In this document: piece by piece, positions 11,367-22,008 of the stretch
How positions within the stretch are numbered: position 1 is the stretch's first letter
How the letters are laid out: every line of letters starts with the position of its first letter
Assembly: GCA_016271365.2 (NCBI GenBank)
Contig: CM057456.1
Coordinates: forward strand, 888,084,001-888,148,000
Length of the DNA stretch: 64,000 bases
Reading direction: 5' to 3'
Source of the DNA: Neoceratodus forsteri
Taxonomy: Eukaryota; Chordata; Ceratodontiformes; Ceratodontidae
Program-made: the position numbers and the translations under genes
The notes under the pieces: generated by a model
The model's database searches: none
What the model was told of the DNA's origin: nothing
The model's input: the letters and a program-made list of their open reading frames with translations, nothing else

Positions 11367-11984
11367 GGGGCTTGATTTTCAAAGGGTGATGCACGGCTTG
11401 CTTTAAGCTCTGTGTCAAACCTATTTTTTGGCACAGCTGCGCTGAACAGTTTTATTTATTTATTTTATTTATAGAAGATATCAGATTACACACCTTTGAG
11501 TCATAGACTCCTATACAAAGGTTCCACGTCGGATATATATAGACTTTAGATATGGTACAGTACAGCAATGACACAAAATTTAAGTAGAGCAATGACAACA
11601 GGGACTAACAATCACATAGAAGCAAGCACCACAAGTAGTACCATGTCAAGGTGGTACAAATAACAGATTAAACAAATTATTTCAATGTAATGCACAGAGG
11701 AGTTGCATAGACACTGGAACTGAACTGAATTTTAGAACATCAGGCACAATTGTGATAGTTTTCTCAATTTATGGCAACTTGCACCAAGGATTTAGTGCAA
11801 GCCCTGTAAAAAGGGTCCCCCAAATGGCACAAGTTAAACCTAAGAAAATCTGGTCTAATTTGAAGCATTTGGTTCTCAGGATTGAAATTCCTGATTGCTG
11901 GCAGGAAGAATGCAACAAGCCCCATGCATCAAACGTCAGTGCGCCAGGGACCTGCAGCATTCATAGGGCTTTGAAAATCATGGC
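11367..11984. mobile_element. Non-autonomous TIR element, split by family X copy 3
   Basis: The left end reads GGGGCTTGATTTTCAAAG at 11,367-11,384. The right end is its imperfect inverse, agggctttgaaaatcatgg (11,965-11,983). The trinucleotide AAG flanks both ends, a possible 3-bp target duplication. Internal ends are GC-rich and share GATGCA/TGCATC-type words. No ORF. It sits between Tx1 ORF1 and EN. Confidence 0.55.
11441..11750 (-). mobile_element. Family X LINE, copy 3 (3' UTR fragment)
   Basis: The plus strand begins with TTTATTTATTTATTTT and then shows, in reverse complement, GACGTGGAACCTTTGTATAG...CAAAGGTGTG, matching the tail of family X copy 1 (gacgtggaacctctgtaaac...caaaggtatt). Only the 3' end is present. 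The 5' border inside the TIR element is uncertain. Confidence 0.6.
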
Positions 11985-13374
11985 TAAGGTCTCAAACATC
12001 TCAAACAAGTACTTCTGAAGTACAGCACTCCTCCCCATATTATGAAAATAGGTGCTGCCTCACTAATATCCCCAGTGATCAAAGTGAATAACATTAAGCC
12101 CATAAAAAATGTTTTAACAACCATGGTAATGTTAGAATCCCCCCCCCACCCTGTAATGTGTTTTTTATACTTTGTACCAGAATTAAATCTTTATTTGAAA
12201 TCTCAGCCACAAAAAAAATTTAGACAAAGGGGTCTTCTTACATGTCACAGGGAGTTGACAAATGTGATGGGGTAGGTATCCTGTTCTGTAATACTGCCAT
12301 CAAGGAGCTGAGGCTGGCAAAAATTGAACTAGGGAGAGCATTATTGTTGGATGTACTGGGGGGGGGAGAGATAAATGTTTTAGACTCAAAATTATTTATG
12401 CTCCACAAAAGAAAAAGCTGACAGAGTGGCATTATTCAATGATGTTAGGCCATACCAACATACAAGTAAATTGCTAGTACTGGGCGATGACTTGAACAGT
12501 GGCCTAAAAGATAAGTGAAAGGAGGCAGGGAAATTGCATAACGATTCCTTGTGACAAAGAGAAATGATTGTTACTGCAGGTTTACAAGGATAGTTTTCTG
12601 GGTATTGTACATACATCTCACATTACCTTTACAAAAGGCTCTTCATGTACTAGATCAGATTTTTTGTTTGTGTCTCTAGCTCTTAAAATAAGTGTAACTA
12701 AAACAATTGTGGCTGAAACATCAGACCACCCAGCAGTTGCATGATAATGATATTTGGCTTAGACATCTACCTCAACTAAAAAACCCTTGAAATTAGATAA
12801 TGTATATAAGAAATTGGTAGAATTATTTAAAGCAAGATGCTCTATTGTCTCTGCTTATGATACTGTACTGGACTGGTGGGAGGATACAAAAACAAGATGT
12901 TTGTAAGTTATTTCAAGTAGAAAGCTGCAATAGGATTAAAGATATCTACATTATTTAGGGTTAAGATGTAAAGTACATAAAATCATTTGTGAAATATATA
13001 CTAAGAATTTGGAGCTATCTAACCAAATTAGTATTTGTCAAAGAAGAAATGAAAACATATCAGTATAAATGGGAAATATCTCTAGAACAAGAACTTAAAT
13101 TTGGCACCAAGGGGAGATCACAACATTTAGATATGTTTGCAGGATGCTGGGTCAGAATACACCATAGACATATTTCAGGGCTAGCAAGGAAGATGGTGGG
13201 AAAGTATTTACATCAATTAAAGATATTACAGATAGGTGATGTTTCTATGGGGAAGTGATCTCAATGTATTGTTTGTGTGGACTGGATATTTAGAATGTTT
13301 AATGAACTATCAGATTTTGACATGTCATAACGAGACCATGCTCTGTTACATATAAGTATGTGATTTCAAAGTTT

Positions 13375-13540
13375 TTAACCAGCCTTTGATAAAGGGTCAA
13401 ATAATCTGAAACGCATCAGGCAGGTTATGTCTGCATGTCCTTTTATGTATTGATAAAATGAAATTTTAAATCTAGACCCAGGTGACCATGTATTAGAGGT
13501 GGTGAGTGCTTGGCTTTCTTCTTCATACATATTACAGATA
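13375..13540 (+). mobile_element. Penelope-tail-like fragment
   Basis: Contains CCTTTGATAAAGGGTCAAAT followed by CTGAAACGCATCAGGCAGG, TATGTCTGCATG, an A/T-rich run and GTGAGTGCTTGGCTTTC. The same order (GAAAC-x-x-x-TCAGGC, TGTCTGCAT, AATAAA, GTGAGTGCT) occurs at 53,440-53,560. This resembles the terminal repeats of Penelope-like elements. The assignment is inference with no coding support here. Confidence 0.4.
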
Positions 13541-14167
13541 TAATTGGAATCCATTTATTTGAACAGTTCAGAATATCAGCAAACACCACATGGGCTCCGT
13601 CCACAAGATCCAGTTCGAATATACTTCAACTTCCTGAAAATATACTTGAGCAACTAACAATACCTATTCAATTGCAAGAAATTGGATGCGCAGTAACAAA
13701 GAATAACATCTCCTGGATTAGATGGGTTATCCTCCGAATTTTATAAAATGTTTTGTAGTGACCATGGCCCTCAATTTACAGAACTATTTAATTATTTTAT
13801 AGAGGTTGGACATCTGCCTTCCTGAGTGCAATCTGTTATTCTAATTTTCTTGTTCAATAAAGAGGTAAAGACACAATTTAAGAACTGGTGACCATTGTGA
13901 CTATTGAACACTGATCTAAAAATTTTAACAAAAAGTTTGGCTGAAAGATTGACAAAAGTGGCTGAAATAATTTTGGTTGAAACCTAAACCTGTGCCATTC
14001 CTTAAAGAAATGTTATTGATAATTAAACCCTTCTTATAGAACTATGGGAGAAAGGTCAAAAAGGAATAATTGAAGGCTATTTGATATCTATTGACCAAGC
14101 AAAATCATTTGAGAGGGTTCCATACACATTAAGTATTTATTTACCATACTTAAACGATATGGAATAC

Positions 14168-14180
14168 CAGATAAATTTAT
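14168..14180. repeat. 13-bp target-site duplication, left
   Basis: CAGATAAATTTAT, identical to 15,044-15,056. Without the insert the Tx1 frame reads IPDKF-I-KLLEILY, which matches Tx1 copy 2 (IPDKFLHWLHILH). Confidence 0.9.
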
Positions 14181-14271
14181 GTTAGAAATACCACTTTCTC
14201 TCAGTGCAGTTTAACCCCTGCAAGGTATACATATTTTTAGATCAAGGATGGAAATGAGAAAGGAAAAGTGT

Positions 14272-14342
14272 GGCTTACTGGGATTCGAACCTCAGATCTG
14301 TGGTGTGCCGTTCCAGCACTCTAACCATTAAACTACAGGCTC
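14272..14342 (-). repeat. tRNA-like segment 1 (reverse)
   Basis: On the minus strand it reads GAGCCTGTAGTTTAATGGTT (A-box region) and GAGGTTCGAATCCCAG (B box GGTTCGAATCC intact). Acceptor pairing is partial. It looks like a Pol III-type promoter pair from a tRNA-derived repeat, not a working tRNA gene. Confidence 0.75.
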
Positions 14343-14499
14343 ATTAGTCAAAGTGTCTGAGGAATTTCCTTACAGCCACACACACTCCTTTCTCTAGTGT
14401 TGCACAATTATGCAACTAGGAACCAATGTTAGAAATACCACTTTCTCTCAGTGCAGTTTAACCCCTGCAAGGTATACATATTTTTAGATCAAGGATGGA

Positions 14500-14528
14500 A
14501 TCTGAGGTTCGAATCCCAGTAGGCCACA
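14500..14528 (+). repeat. tRNA-like segment, 3' half only, at the hinge
   Basis: AATCTGAGGTTCGAATCCCA then GTAGGCC: B box and 3' acceptor strand without the A-box half. This is where the array flips orientation. Confidence 0.7.
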
Positions 14529-14701
14529 CTTTTCCTTTCTCATTTCCATCCTTGATCTAAAAATATGTATACCTTGCAGGGGTTAAACTGCACTGAGAGA
14601 AAGTGGTATTTCTAACATTGGTTCCTAGTTGCATAATTGCGCAACACTAGAGAAAGGAGTGTGTGTGGCTGTAAGGAAATTCCTCAGACACTTTGACTAA
14701 T

Positions 14702-14771
14702 GAGCCTGTAGTTTAATGGTTAGAGTGTTGAACGGCGCAACCACAGATCTGAGGTTCGAACTCAGTAAGCC
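14702..14771 (+). repeat. tRNA-like segment 2
   Basis: A-box TAGTTTAATGGTTAGAG and B-box GGTTCGAAC are present. The anticodon-arm region is degenerate and one base of the T-arm is lost. 240 bp upstream of segment 3. Confidence 0.75.
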
Positions 14772-14941
14772 ACACTTTTCCTTTCTCATTTCCATCCTTG
14801 ATCTAAAAATATGTATACCTTGCAGGTTAAACTGCACTGAGAGAAAGTGGTATTTAACATTGTTCTAGTTGCATAATTGCGCAACACTAGAGAAAGGAGT
14901 GTGTGTGGCTGTAAGGAAATTCCTCAGACACTTTGACTAGT

Positions 14942-15012
14942 GAGCCTGTAGCTTAATGGTTAGAGCGCTGGAATAGCATACCAGAGATCTGAGGTTCAAA
15001 TCCCAGTAGGCC
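14942..15012 (+). repeat. tRNA-like segment 3 (best cloverleaf)
   Basis: D-arm GCTT/GAGC, anticodon-arm CTGG/CCAG around AATAGCATA and a 7-base T loop TTCAAAT can be drawn. The acceptor stem has two mismatches and the T stem is imperfect. The anticodon position would read AGC (Ala) with U33 present, but other copies do not agree, so isotype is unassigned. Probably a SINE head rather than a functional tRNA gene. Confidence 0.65.
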
Positions 15013-15043
15013 ACACTTTTCCTTTCTCATTTCCATCCTTGAT

Positions 15044-15056
15044 CAGATAAATTTAT
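15044..15056. repeat. 13-bp target-site duplication, right
   Basis: CAGATAAATTTAT; partner of 14,168-14,180. Confidence 0.9.
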
Positions 15057-18000
15057 AAAATTGCTTGAAATCTTGTATAGTGAATCCAATATGTATATGT
15101 ATATAAACTCAGTATTAGGGCCTAAAATTCGAGTTCAAGAGGAGTGAGACAGGGATATCCTCTAATTCTCTATTTTTGCTTTGAATCCCTTGCTTTGGCT
15201 AATTCAAAAACATCTAAGTATTAAGGGTATTTAGTTATCCACAGACACCAGAGATTGTCACACTTGCATATGCAGATGAGTTATGTATAGCATTCTGGTC
15301 TGCCATCTCAGTAATGGCACTGAAATAGGTAATTGATTTGTCTTCTACAGCAGCTGGTGCTATAGTAAACTATTTTAAGAATGTCAGTATCCCCATAGGA
15401 AATCTGGTGGATTATAGACCAGGTTTGTCTATAGGAGGTATTGATGTAATGGATACCCTTTAAAAAATTTAGGCTTGACATTTGGTCCTGGAAACAAGGC
15501 TACAGATAATTGGCAGGCATGCCTAGCACAAGTAGAACAGAAATTCTCAGTGAAAAAACAGGCCTCTCTCAAAATACAAGAGAGTCTTCTTAATTCACAC
15601 CTTACTGCTACCTTGTTTTCTTTATGTAAGTATAGCCTTCTCCCCCTCCAAACTTAGAAGTAAAATTGTATAGCTTATTTTTTCAAGGATTATGGGGCAT
15701 CAGGTTAAATCCAATTAAAAGAGAATTTATTTATAGAACCATTTACTAGAGTCTGTAAACATTACAATTTGTATAACTTCATCACCTCTGCCCTCCTTAT
15801 TTCTTTCCATACTGTTTGTATCTCCTGCTATTCTTCTGCCTGCCTCCTCCCCCACCCTGGGTTTCTAATTCTCTTTAATCTTCTGTTTCCTTGTGGCACC
15901 TGACCTGTTCTGCAATTTGCACTGCTGTCTGGCTGTCCGCCCCCCTCCTCACTTAACCTTGATCTTTTGTCTGTCTCTCAACCCCCCAATTTAGTCTGGT
16001 GGTCAAACTTTTGTTCCCAAACCTCTTTAACCATTATCTAATTCCCTGCTCTTCTCTCCTTCCCAGGAGCCCTTGACTGTCTGCTCAACTCTGGTGGCAG
16101 TGGCTGGAGAAGCCAGATGGCCGTGCAACATTCCCTGCCTGCCTCTAGCACTCTTCACCTGGGTAATCCTGCCACCACAGACCGGGACCACATCTTGGGG
16201 CTCTGATTGGCCAGTGCATTCCTGAGCTTGCCCCGATTGGTTGCTGTCTTATGTTTCCTCTTGTGATTGGACTGTGGTCCTTGCCTTGCTTTCTTCAGCT
16301 GTTTTCTTTCTTTTATGGCTTTTTTTACTCCCTGGAACTCGAGCCTGCTAATAATTTTGTCCTGCACCACCCACCCTGACTCCAGCCTCTATTAAATACT
16401 GTTGTAACCCCACCCAATCCCCTCTCCATTGGCTGCTGTTGCCCTGTATTGATGTTGTCAACTTACCAGTAGTAAGCTTCTCTTACCAGTAGTATACTCC
16501 TCTTCTGTACTTTATCCTACTGACAGCAAGCTCCCTAAATCTTTTCATTCTCCCTTATTTGTGTCTGACTTAGCCCTGAATTTCCTGAAGTGCTGCTTTT
16601 TCTTTAATAGCTGTCCCTCTCCCTAGATTTGCTCTTCTGCTTACCAACTCTGCCTGGCCTCTGTGTACTATAGTTCCTGGTTTTTCACTTTTACCTGCTG
16701 TCCTTATCCTAGTTCAGCTTCTTTACCTACCCACTTTACCTGCTGTCATTACTCTAGCTTTTGCCTCTCTGGTCCTACCCCCCAGCCCGGTACTTCTCTT
16801 TTCTGACTCCCTTGCATTATTGGCTAATACCTTTGTTTTTCAGAATCTGACTCCCCTTCCCATCGGCTAATACCTTGGATATCTGGAATTTCTCTCCATT
16901 GTAATTCTTGTGACCCATCCTTACCTAACATGCCCTTTCTATTCCTTCTAAGTTCTCCCCTCTTTTGGTCACCACCATGGGTTGCCTAGGCAGGCTGATC
17001 TTGCTGGCCTGCCTTCTTCTTTGTTGCTGGGCTGATCAGTTTATTGCTGCGTCAGTACATTACCCTCCGCATAACAGTAACCCTCCCCCTACATGTCGCA
17101 TCTGGCTGGAATCCTTTTGTGTACCCTTATACATTCCTTGTCTTCCTAAGATTAAGACTGCTCTTCTCAGACACTGGCTTCATAGACATTTACATGTGTC
17201 CCATGGTACAGCTGCCCTTGAAATGATTTCATTCTGTGTCTCATCTTGGGTTCATTTATCTGTACTCCTCCTTCTGGCCCGTGCTGGGGACATTGAGCTT
17301 AGTCCTGAGCCCTATTGCTCTACCACTGTCCACACCCCCTCTCTAATATTCTACACCTCCTGAAAGGCCTAGAAGTAGCACATATGAATATTCATTGTCT
17401 CCACCCTAAATTGGTTGAGCTTGAGACATGGACCTTGCAGATGACCCCTGATATATTATGTATACCTGAATCCTGGCTCAAGCTGTTTATTAAGCAGCAT
17501 GAGGTGGCACTTCCAGGTTACAACTGCTTCAGAAAGGATAGGGTGGGAAAGAGGGGTGGAGGTGTTCTGATCTACTCTCGGTCTGATCTGGATGTTGTTG
17601 AACTTCCTGATCCCGGCACAGGTTTGACTCCTGTGGAGTCCCTATTCCTTTCCCTTACTCTTGGAAATGTCAAGAAACTTACCACTGGCTGTGCCTCTCT
17701 ACCCCCAAACAAGGTTTCCCTAGGTCTCCAATCCTTCCTAACCTCCCTAGCTAATCTACCTCGCCACAACCTTATACTTTGTGGCAACTTCAATATAGAC
17801 TGACTTCACCCTGATGCTGACCAAGTGCATGCATCTCTTACTGACTCCAGCCTAGTGCAACTCATTCAGCATCCAACACGTATCAATACCAAGTCTGGTA
17901 AACACACTCTACTTGATTGGATGGTCACTAATTGTCCTCAGAAGATTAAAGCTGACCATTCCCCAACATTCTGTGTTTGGAGAAATAATTGTCCCAATCC

Positions 18001-18097
18001 CCCCTCCCAAGATCTCTCTGGTTCAGGACATGTCAAAGTTTGAGGTTAACAGATTCATAACCTCTATCAATAACACTGACTGGTGCCCTATTAAGTA

Positions 18098-19563
18098 TCT
18101 ACCTGATACCTGAGGACTGGAGGAAGGTGGATGTGATTCCCCTTCACAAAAGTGGCACCAAGACAGAGGCAAGAAACTACAGACCTGTCAGTTTGACCTA
18201 AGTGGTAGGGAAAGTGATGGAATCACTTCTGAAGCAAGAATTGTTAAGTACCTAGAGGCCAGTGGGGCACAGGACCCAAGGCAGCATGGGTTCACAGTGG
18301 GAAGGTCATGTCAGATGGATCCAATTTATTTTTTTGACTGGGTGACCAAAGTAGAAGACCAGGGAGAGGCTGTGGACATGGCCTACCTAGACTTTAGCAT
18401 GGCATTTGACACAGTCCCACACATAAAGTTAATAGTCAAATTAACCATCCTAGGAGTGGGTCCCAGGGTGGTAGCCTGGGTAACCCATTGGCTAGACAAC
18501 AGGACACAGAAGGTAATTGTAAATGAAGTTCACTCTGAAGAAAGAGGGGTTACTAGTGGGGTACTGCAGAGTTCAGTACTGGGTCCAGTCCTTTTTAATG
18601 TCTTTATAAGTGACATTGCAGAGGGACTGGAAGGAAAATTATGCCTCTTTGCAGATGACACAAAGATCTGCCACAGGGTTGATACACAAGGAGGCATGGA
18701 AAGGATGAGAAGGGACTTGGCAAGGTTGGAGGAATGGTCAGAAGTATGGCAGCTTGGATTCAATGCAAAGAAGTGCAGAATAATGCACCTAGGAAACAAA
18801 AACCCAGGGGAAGATTACACAATGGGGGGAGGTAGTAGAAATAACAAAAATGGAAAGGGACCTGGGAGTAATCATATCAGATGACCTTAAGGTTAGCAAG
18901 CAATGTGAGAAGGCAGTAGGGAGGGCTGGGGGGATGCTGGGGTGTATAGGGAGAGGTATCACCAGCAGAAAACATGAAGTTGTTATCCCTCTGTACAGAC
19001 AGTTGGTGAGACCCCATCTGGAGTACTGCACCCAGTTCTGGAGACCCCATCTCTGCAAGGACATAGACAGGATAGAGGCAGTCAAGAGGAGGGCAACTAA
19101 AATGGTGCAGGATCTGCAAGAGAAGCCATATGAGAAGAGACTAAAGGAGCTTAACATGAATACCCTTGAGGAAAGGAGGAAGAGGGGGGCATGATAGATA
19201 CTTTTAAGTGCCTCAGTGGAATCAACAAAGTCCAAGAGGATAGCACCTTTCAGAAAAAGAGATGTGCAAGAACAAGGGGACACAATTTGAAGATGGGGGG
19301 GCAGTTCAGGGGCAATGTGAGGAAGTATTTTTTTCACAGAGAGGGTGGTGGAAGCATGGAACAGCCTTCCTGAGGAAGATGTGGGGTCTAAAACTATGGG
19401 AGAATTCAAGAATGCATGGGACAGACAAAAGGCAATTTTTGTGGGGGGTAGGAAGAAATAGGCTGTTGGTTAACTAAGATCTGCAGCTTATCCTGTAGGT
19501 AGGGAAATGGGCAGACTAGGTGAGCCAAGCGGTCCTTATCTGCCATCAAAGTCTATGTTTCTA
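18098..19563 (+). mobile_element. CR1-like LINE, 5'-truncated, nested in the L2 element
   Basis: L2 coding sequence stops after DWCPIKY (about 18,095) and resumes with INQALDFLITSLTKIIDHH (about 19,565). Between them lies a CR1-type 3' half ending in AAAGTCTATGTTTCTATA, the same style of short-repeat tail as the copies at 1005 and 43,070. The left border is uncertain by about 10 bp. Confidence 0.85.
18106..19410 (+). pseudogene. CR1 ORF2 (RT core to C-terminus)
   Basis: Starts within RT: PEDWRKVDVIPLHKSG, then NYRPVSLT, followed by stop and frame changes. The 195-codon frame 18,297-18,884 has AYLDFSMAFDTVPH (first catalytic Asp), GVTSGVLQSSVLGPVLFNVF (usual S-G-V-P-Q-G-S-V-L-G-P altered), LCLFADDTKIC (catalytic FADD) and WQLGFNAKKCRIMHLG. 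It continues in frame 18,850-19,194 with RDLGVIISDDLK, GGMLGCIGRGITS, LVRPHLEYCTQFW and KRRATKMVQDL, then a C-terminal block to about 19,410. A shift near 18,870 and a stop at 19,194 break it. It is the best preserved CR1 RT here. Confidence 0.85.
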
Positions 19564-21539
19564 TATAAATCAAGCCTTGGACTTCTTAATTACCTCCCTC
19601 ACTAAAATTATTGATCACCATGCCCCATTAAAAAATGTAGGTCCAAGGAAGTCAAAGCTTCTTGGCTTACAAAGGAAATTAGGGTACTTATGTCACACCT
19701 TAACAAGGCCTGATGGACCTTTAAAAAAATTGAACTGCCCTGTGACTGGAAAGTTTATAGACAATTCAGAAATATGTGCAAGAATTCCCTCCATAAAGTC
19801 AAACACCACCATTTCAAATCTCTGCAAACCGAGCACCTTTGCAACCCTAAGAAATTCTGGAGACAGATCAATTCTCTGGTAAAAGGAAAGGCTGCAGAAG
19901 TCCCAAGTGCTATCACTGCCAATGGCACTACCCTTGCCAACCCCTCATCCATTGCATCTGTGTTTAATGATTTCTTTATTGATCTTCACAAATACACTAA
20001 GTCAATCGGCAACTCACCCTCTCTTCCCTCTGATTCGTTCCCTTTGAGCACCCCTGAGGCTCAGCCTGCTTTTCATTTGAAACTGGCTTCACTCAAAGAG
20101 GTCCAGAGGCTTCTTACTAATCTAAAAGTGGAGAGCTCTCCTAGTCATGACTCCCTTGAGCCTAAATTTTTTAAGCAGGGTGCCCCAGCACTTGCTTGCA
20201 CTGTCCATGATCTATTCAACTGTTCATTTCTCTCCAGTACCATTCTAGACAAATGGAAGGTGGTGGTAGTCATTCCTGTACACAAGAGTGGACACAATAC
20301 TACTGTTGATAACTTTTGACCCATTTCTATCCTCTACCCTTTGGCTAAAATCCAAGAGCGAATTGTATACAACCACCATCAGGACTACCTGGAACCTCAC
20401 AATCTGCTATCCCCCTTATCAACATGGTTTCAGAAAGAATCGTAGTATCCTTATTGCCTTAATAAAAGTGACCACAGACATATTCCAGGCAATGGACCAA
20501 GGTTCTACCACTGGTGCCATTTTTGTTGAACTTACAAAAGCATTCATCCTGGTGAATCATGGTCTTCTGCTCCATCAGCTTCATGTCCTTTGTCTTGACT
20601 CTAGTGCACTGACCTGGGTCAAAGGTTACCTGTCCTGCCATTCTCAAAGGGTCAAATGGTCTGTCTCTGTCTCTAATCTTTAACCCTTAATTCATGGTGT
20701 TCCTCAAGGCTCCACCTTGAGTCCAATGCTATTCTCACTATTTCTTAATGACTTACCTAGCTTCTGTGGTGGGGCATCTGTTCACCTATATGCAGATGAT
20801 GCATTCATCTATTGCTTCTCTCCTGATATTGATTTGATTAACGGAGAGCTTGCTTCCGACCTCTCTTCCCTTGAGGGTTCATTTAGGTGCAGTCATCTTG
20901 TTCTGAATATGAAATACACTAAAAGTATGCAATTTACCCATCTACTCTCCTCTCTGCGCACTCTCTCGCCTCTTAGTATTGCTGTACCTCTCTCAATGGT
21001 GATATCCTAGAGTATGCCCATTCCTTTAAATACCTTAATATCACATTGGGCTCCTCTCTCTCTATCTCAAAGCGTATGTCTCCAATGTTACAAAATCTGT
21101 GAACCAGTGACTAGGCCTCCTCTGTTGGATTTGTCCCTTCCTATGCACTGCCTCCTGCCTTAAGATTATCTAATCTTCCCTAATAACTCTTCTAACCTAT
21201 AGTGTGCCTTTACTGTTCTCAATGAACTCCTTGACCCTATCTCTCCTCTCCCAGGCCTATCTTAGGGTGGGAAGGTTTGCACTGGGGGTTAACTCCCACT
21301 ACCACCACTGTAACATCCTCTCCTCACTTCACTAGCTACCCTACGTATCTAAGTTGAGGTATTCTTCCCTTAGCTTCTGGTTTTTTTTTTATCCCACCTC
21401 AGTCTGCCCTCAACTCTCCACTCAATCTGATCCCTTAAAGCCCCAAGCATGTCTTCCTACCTACTCAAGGTCTGCCCCTAGAATTCCCCAGCTTGACTCC
21501 CCTAAGGTTCTTTGATAGCCCAGATTACCCCCTGGGCAG

Positions 21540-22008
21540 GATGAGGAGAGGTCCCTTGCTTACCTTTCCCCCGAATGTTTTCAGGGAGAGGAGCCTGCAC
21601 AGCTGAGTCTGCCTTTGCCAGTGGTGACACGCTTGTTGCCGGAGAGGTCGTCACCTAGGAGAGGTGAAGGATGTTTTCTCATGTTCTTTGTCCCCTGACG
21701 CCAGCGTGCAATGGGGAACTAGGAGTCAGATGCATACAGAGAAATGCATCTGCCCCAGACCCTCTATGTTGCTGCGTTCTCCCAACCACACCAACATCCT
21801 CCAGTTCACCAGGAGGTGGCGGTATTGTGGCGGAGAGAGCTGCAATTCTCCCCAGAGAAGGAGAGCAAGTCACTGGGTGCTCGATCCCTCTCTCCCAGGC
21901 CGACCCACTGATGACCTGAGTCTGTTCCTGAACCTGGGTCACCAGCGTGGAGTGAGGTGTGGCGTCCAGTGCCTCAACCCTCAACGCCACCAGGCTGGCA
22001 GCTTCTTG
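21540..22008 (-). mobile_element. tRNA-derived SINE, copy 1, inside the L2 element
   Basis: The minus strand starts near 22,008 with a tRNA-like head: CTGGTGGCGTTGAGGGTTGA (A-box region) and GACCCAGGTTCAGGAAC (B box) about 50 bp later. A body follows that matches 54,500-54,775 over about 200 bp (shared words: CAGAGAAGGAGAG, TCGGGTGCTC/ACTGGGTGCTC, ACCTGGGTC). L2 coding resumes right after it (LFKLIHKFTPS). The 3' end near 21,540 is uncertain and no A-tail was identified. Confidence 0.6.

Larger units (their letters stand above)
14181..15043. mobile_element. 863-bp tRNA-like foldback/tandem array
   Basis: Inserted in the Tx1 RT with a perfect 13-bp target duplication. It is built from a unit of about 240 bp: a tRNA-like segment of about 71 bp plus a spacer of about 170 bp (start cacacttttcctttctcat; includes ctagttgcataattgcgcaa). 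From the left, 14,181-14,499 holds 1.3 units in reverse orientation. From about 14,500 to 15,043 there are 2.3 units in forward orientation, so the array turns head-to-head at a hinge near 14,500. Arms 14,181-14,342 and 14,529-14,771 are close inverted copies. No poly(A) or A-rich tail at either edge. No ORF. Not recognised as a known family. Confidence 0.85.
12050..15700 (+). pseudogene. Tx1 ORF2 (EN, linker, RT) remnant
   Basis: APE-type endonuclease landmarks: VNNIKPIKN near the start (about 12,075), LGDDLNSGL at 12,482-12,510 (the G-D-F/L-N catalytic block) and TSDHPAVA at 12,718-12,741 (the S-D-H catalytic block). The RT then appears in pieces at 13,600-14,160 (GLLNT-like, LAERL, ISIDQAKSFERV). 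It continues after the 14,181-15,043 insertion with a Gly-Val-Arg-Gln-Gly-type block near 15,140, ATLAYADELCIAFW at about 15,260-15,300 (second Asp changed to Glu) and a post-RT frame at 15,475-15,657. Many stops make it non-functional. Confidence 0.7.

Noticed and set aside
14942..15012. Functional tRNA-Ala gene
   Set aside because: Two acceptor mismatches and a poor T stem; sibling copies have degenerate anticodon arms. Better read as a SINE head.
14181..15043. CRISPR-like array of repeats and spacers
   Set aside because: The unit is 240 bp, carries tRNA-like segments, flips orientation and lies in a eukaryotic transposon.
16965..17363. Host secreted protein (signal-peptide-like start, Cys-rich)
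   Set aside because: It leads into LLLLARAGDIEL and then the L2 endonuclease; it is the element's ORF2 leader.
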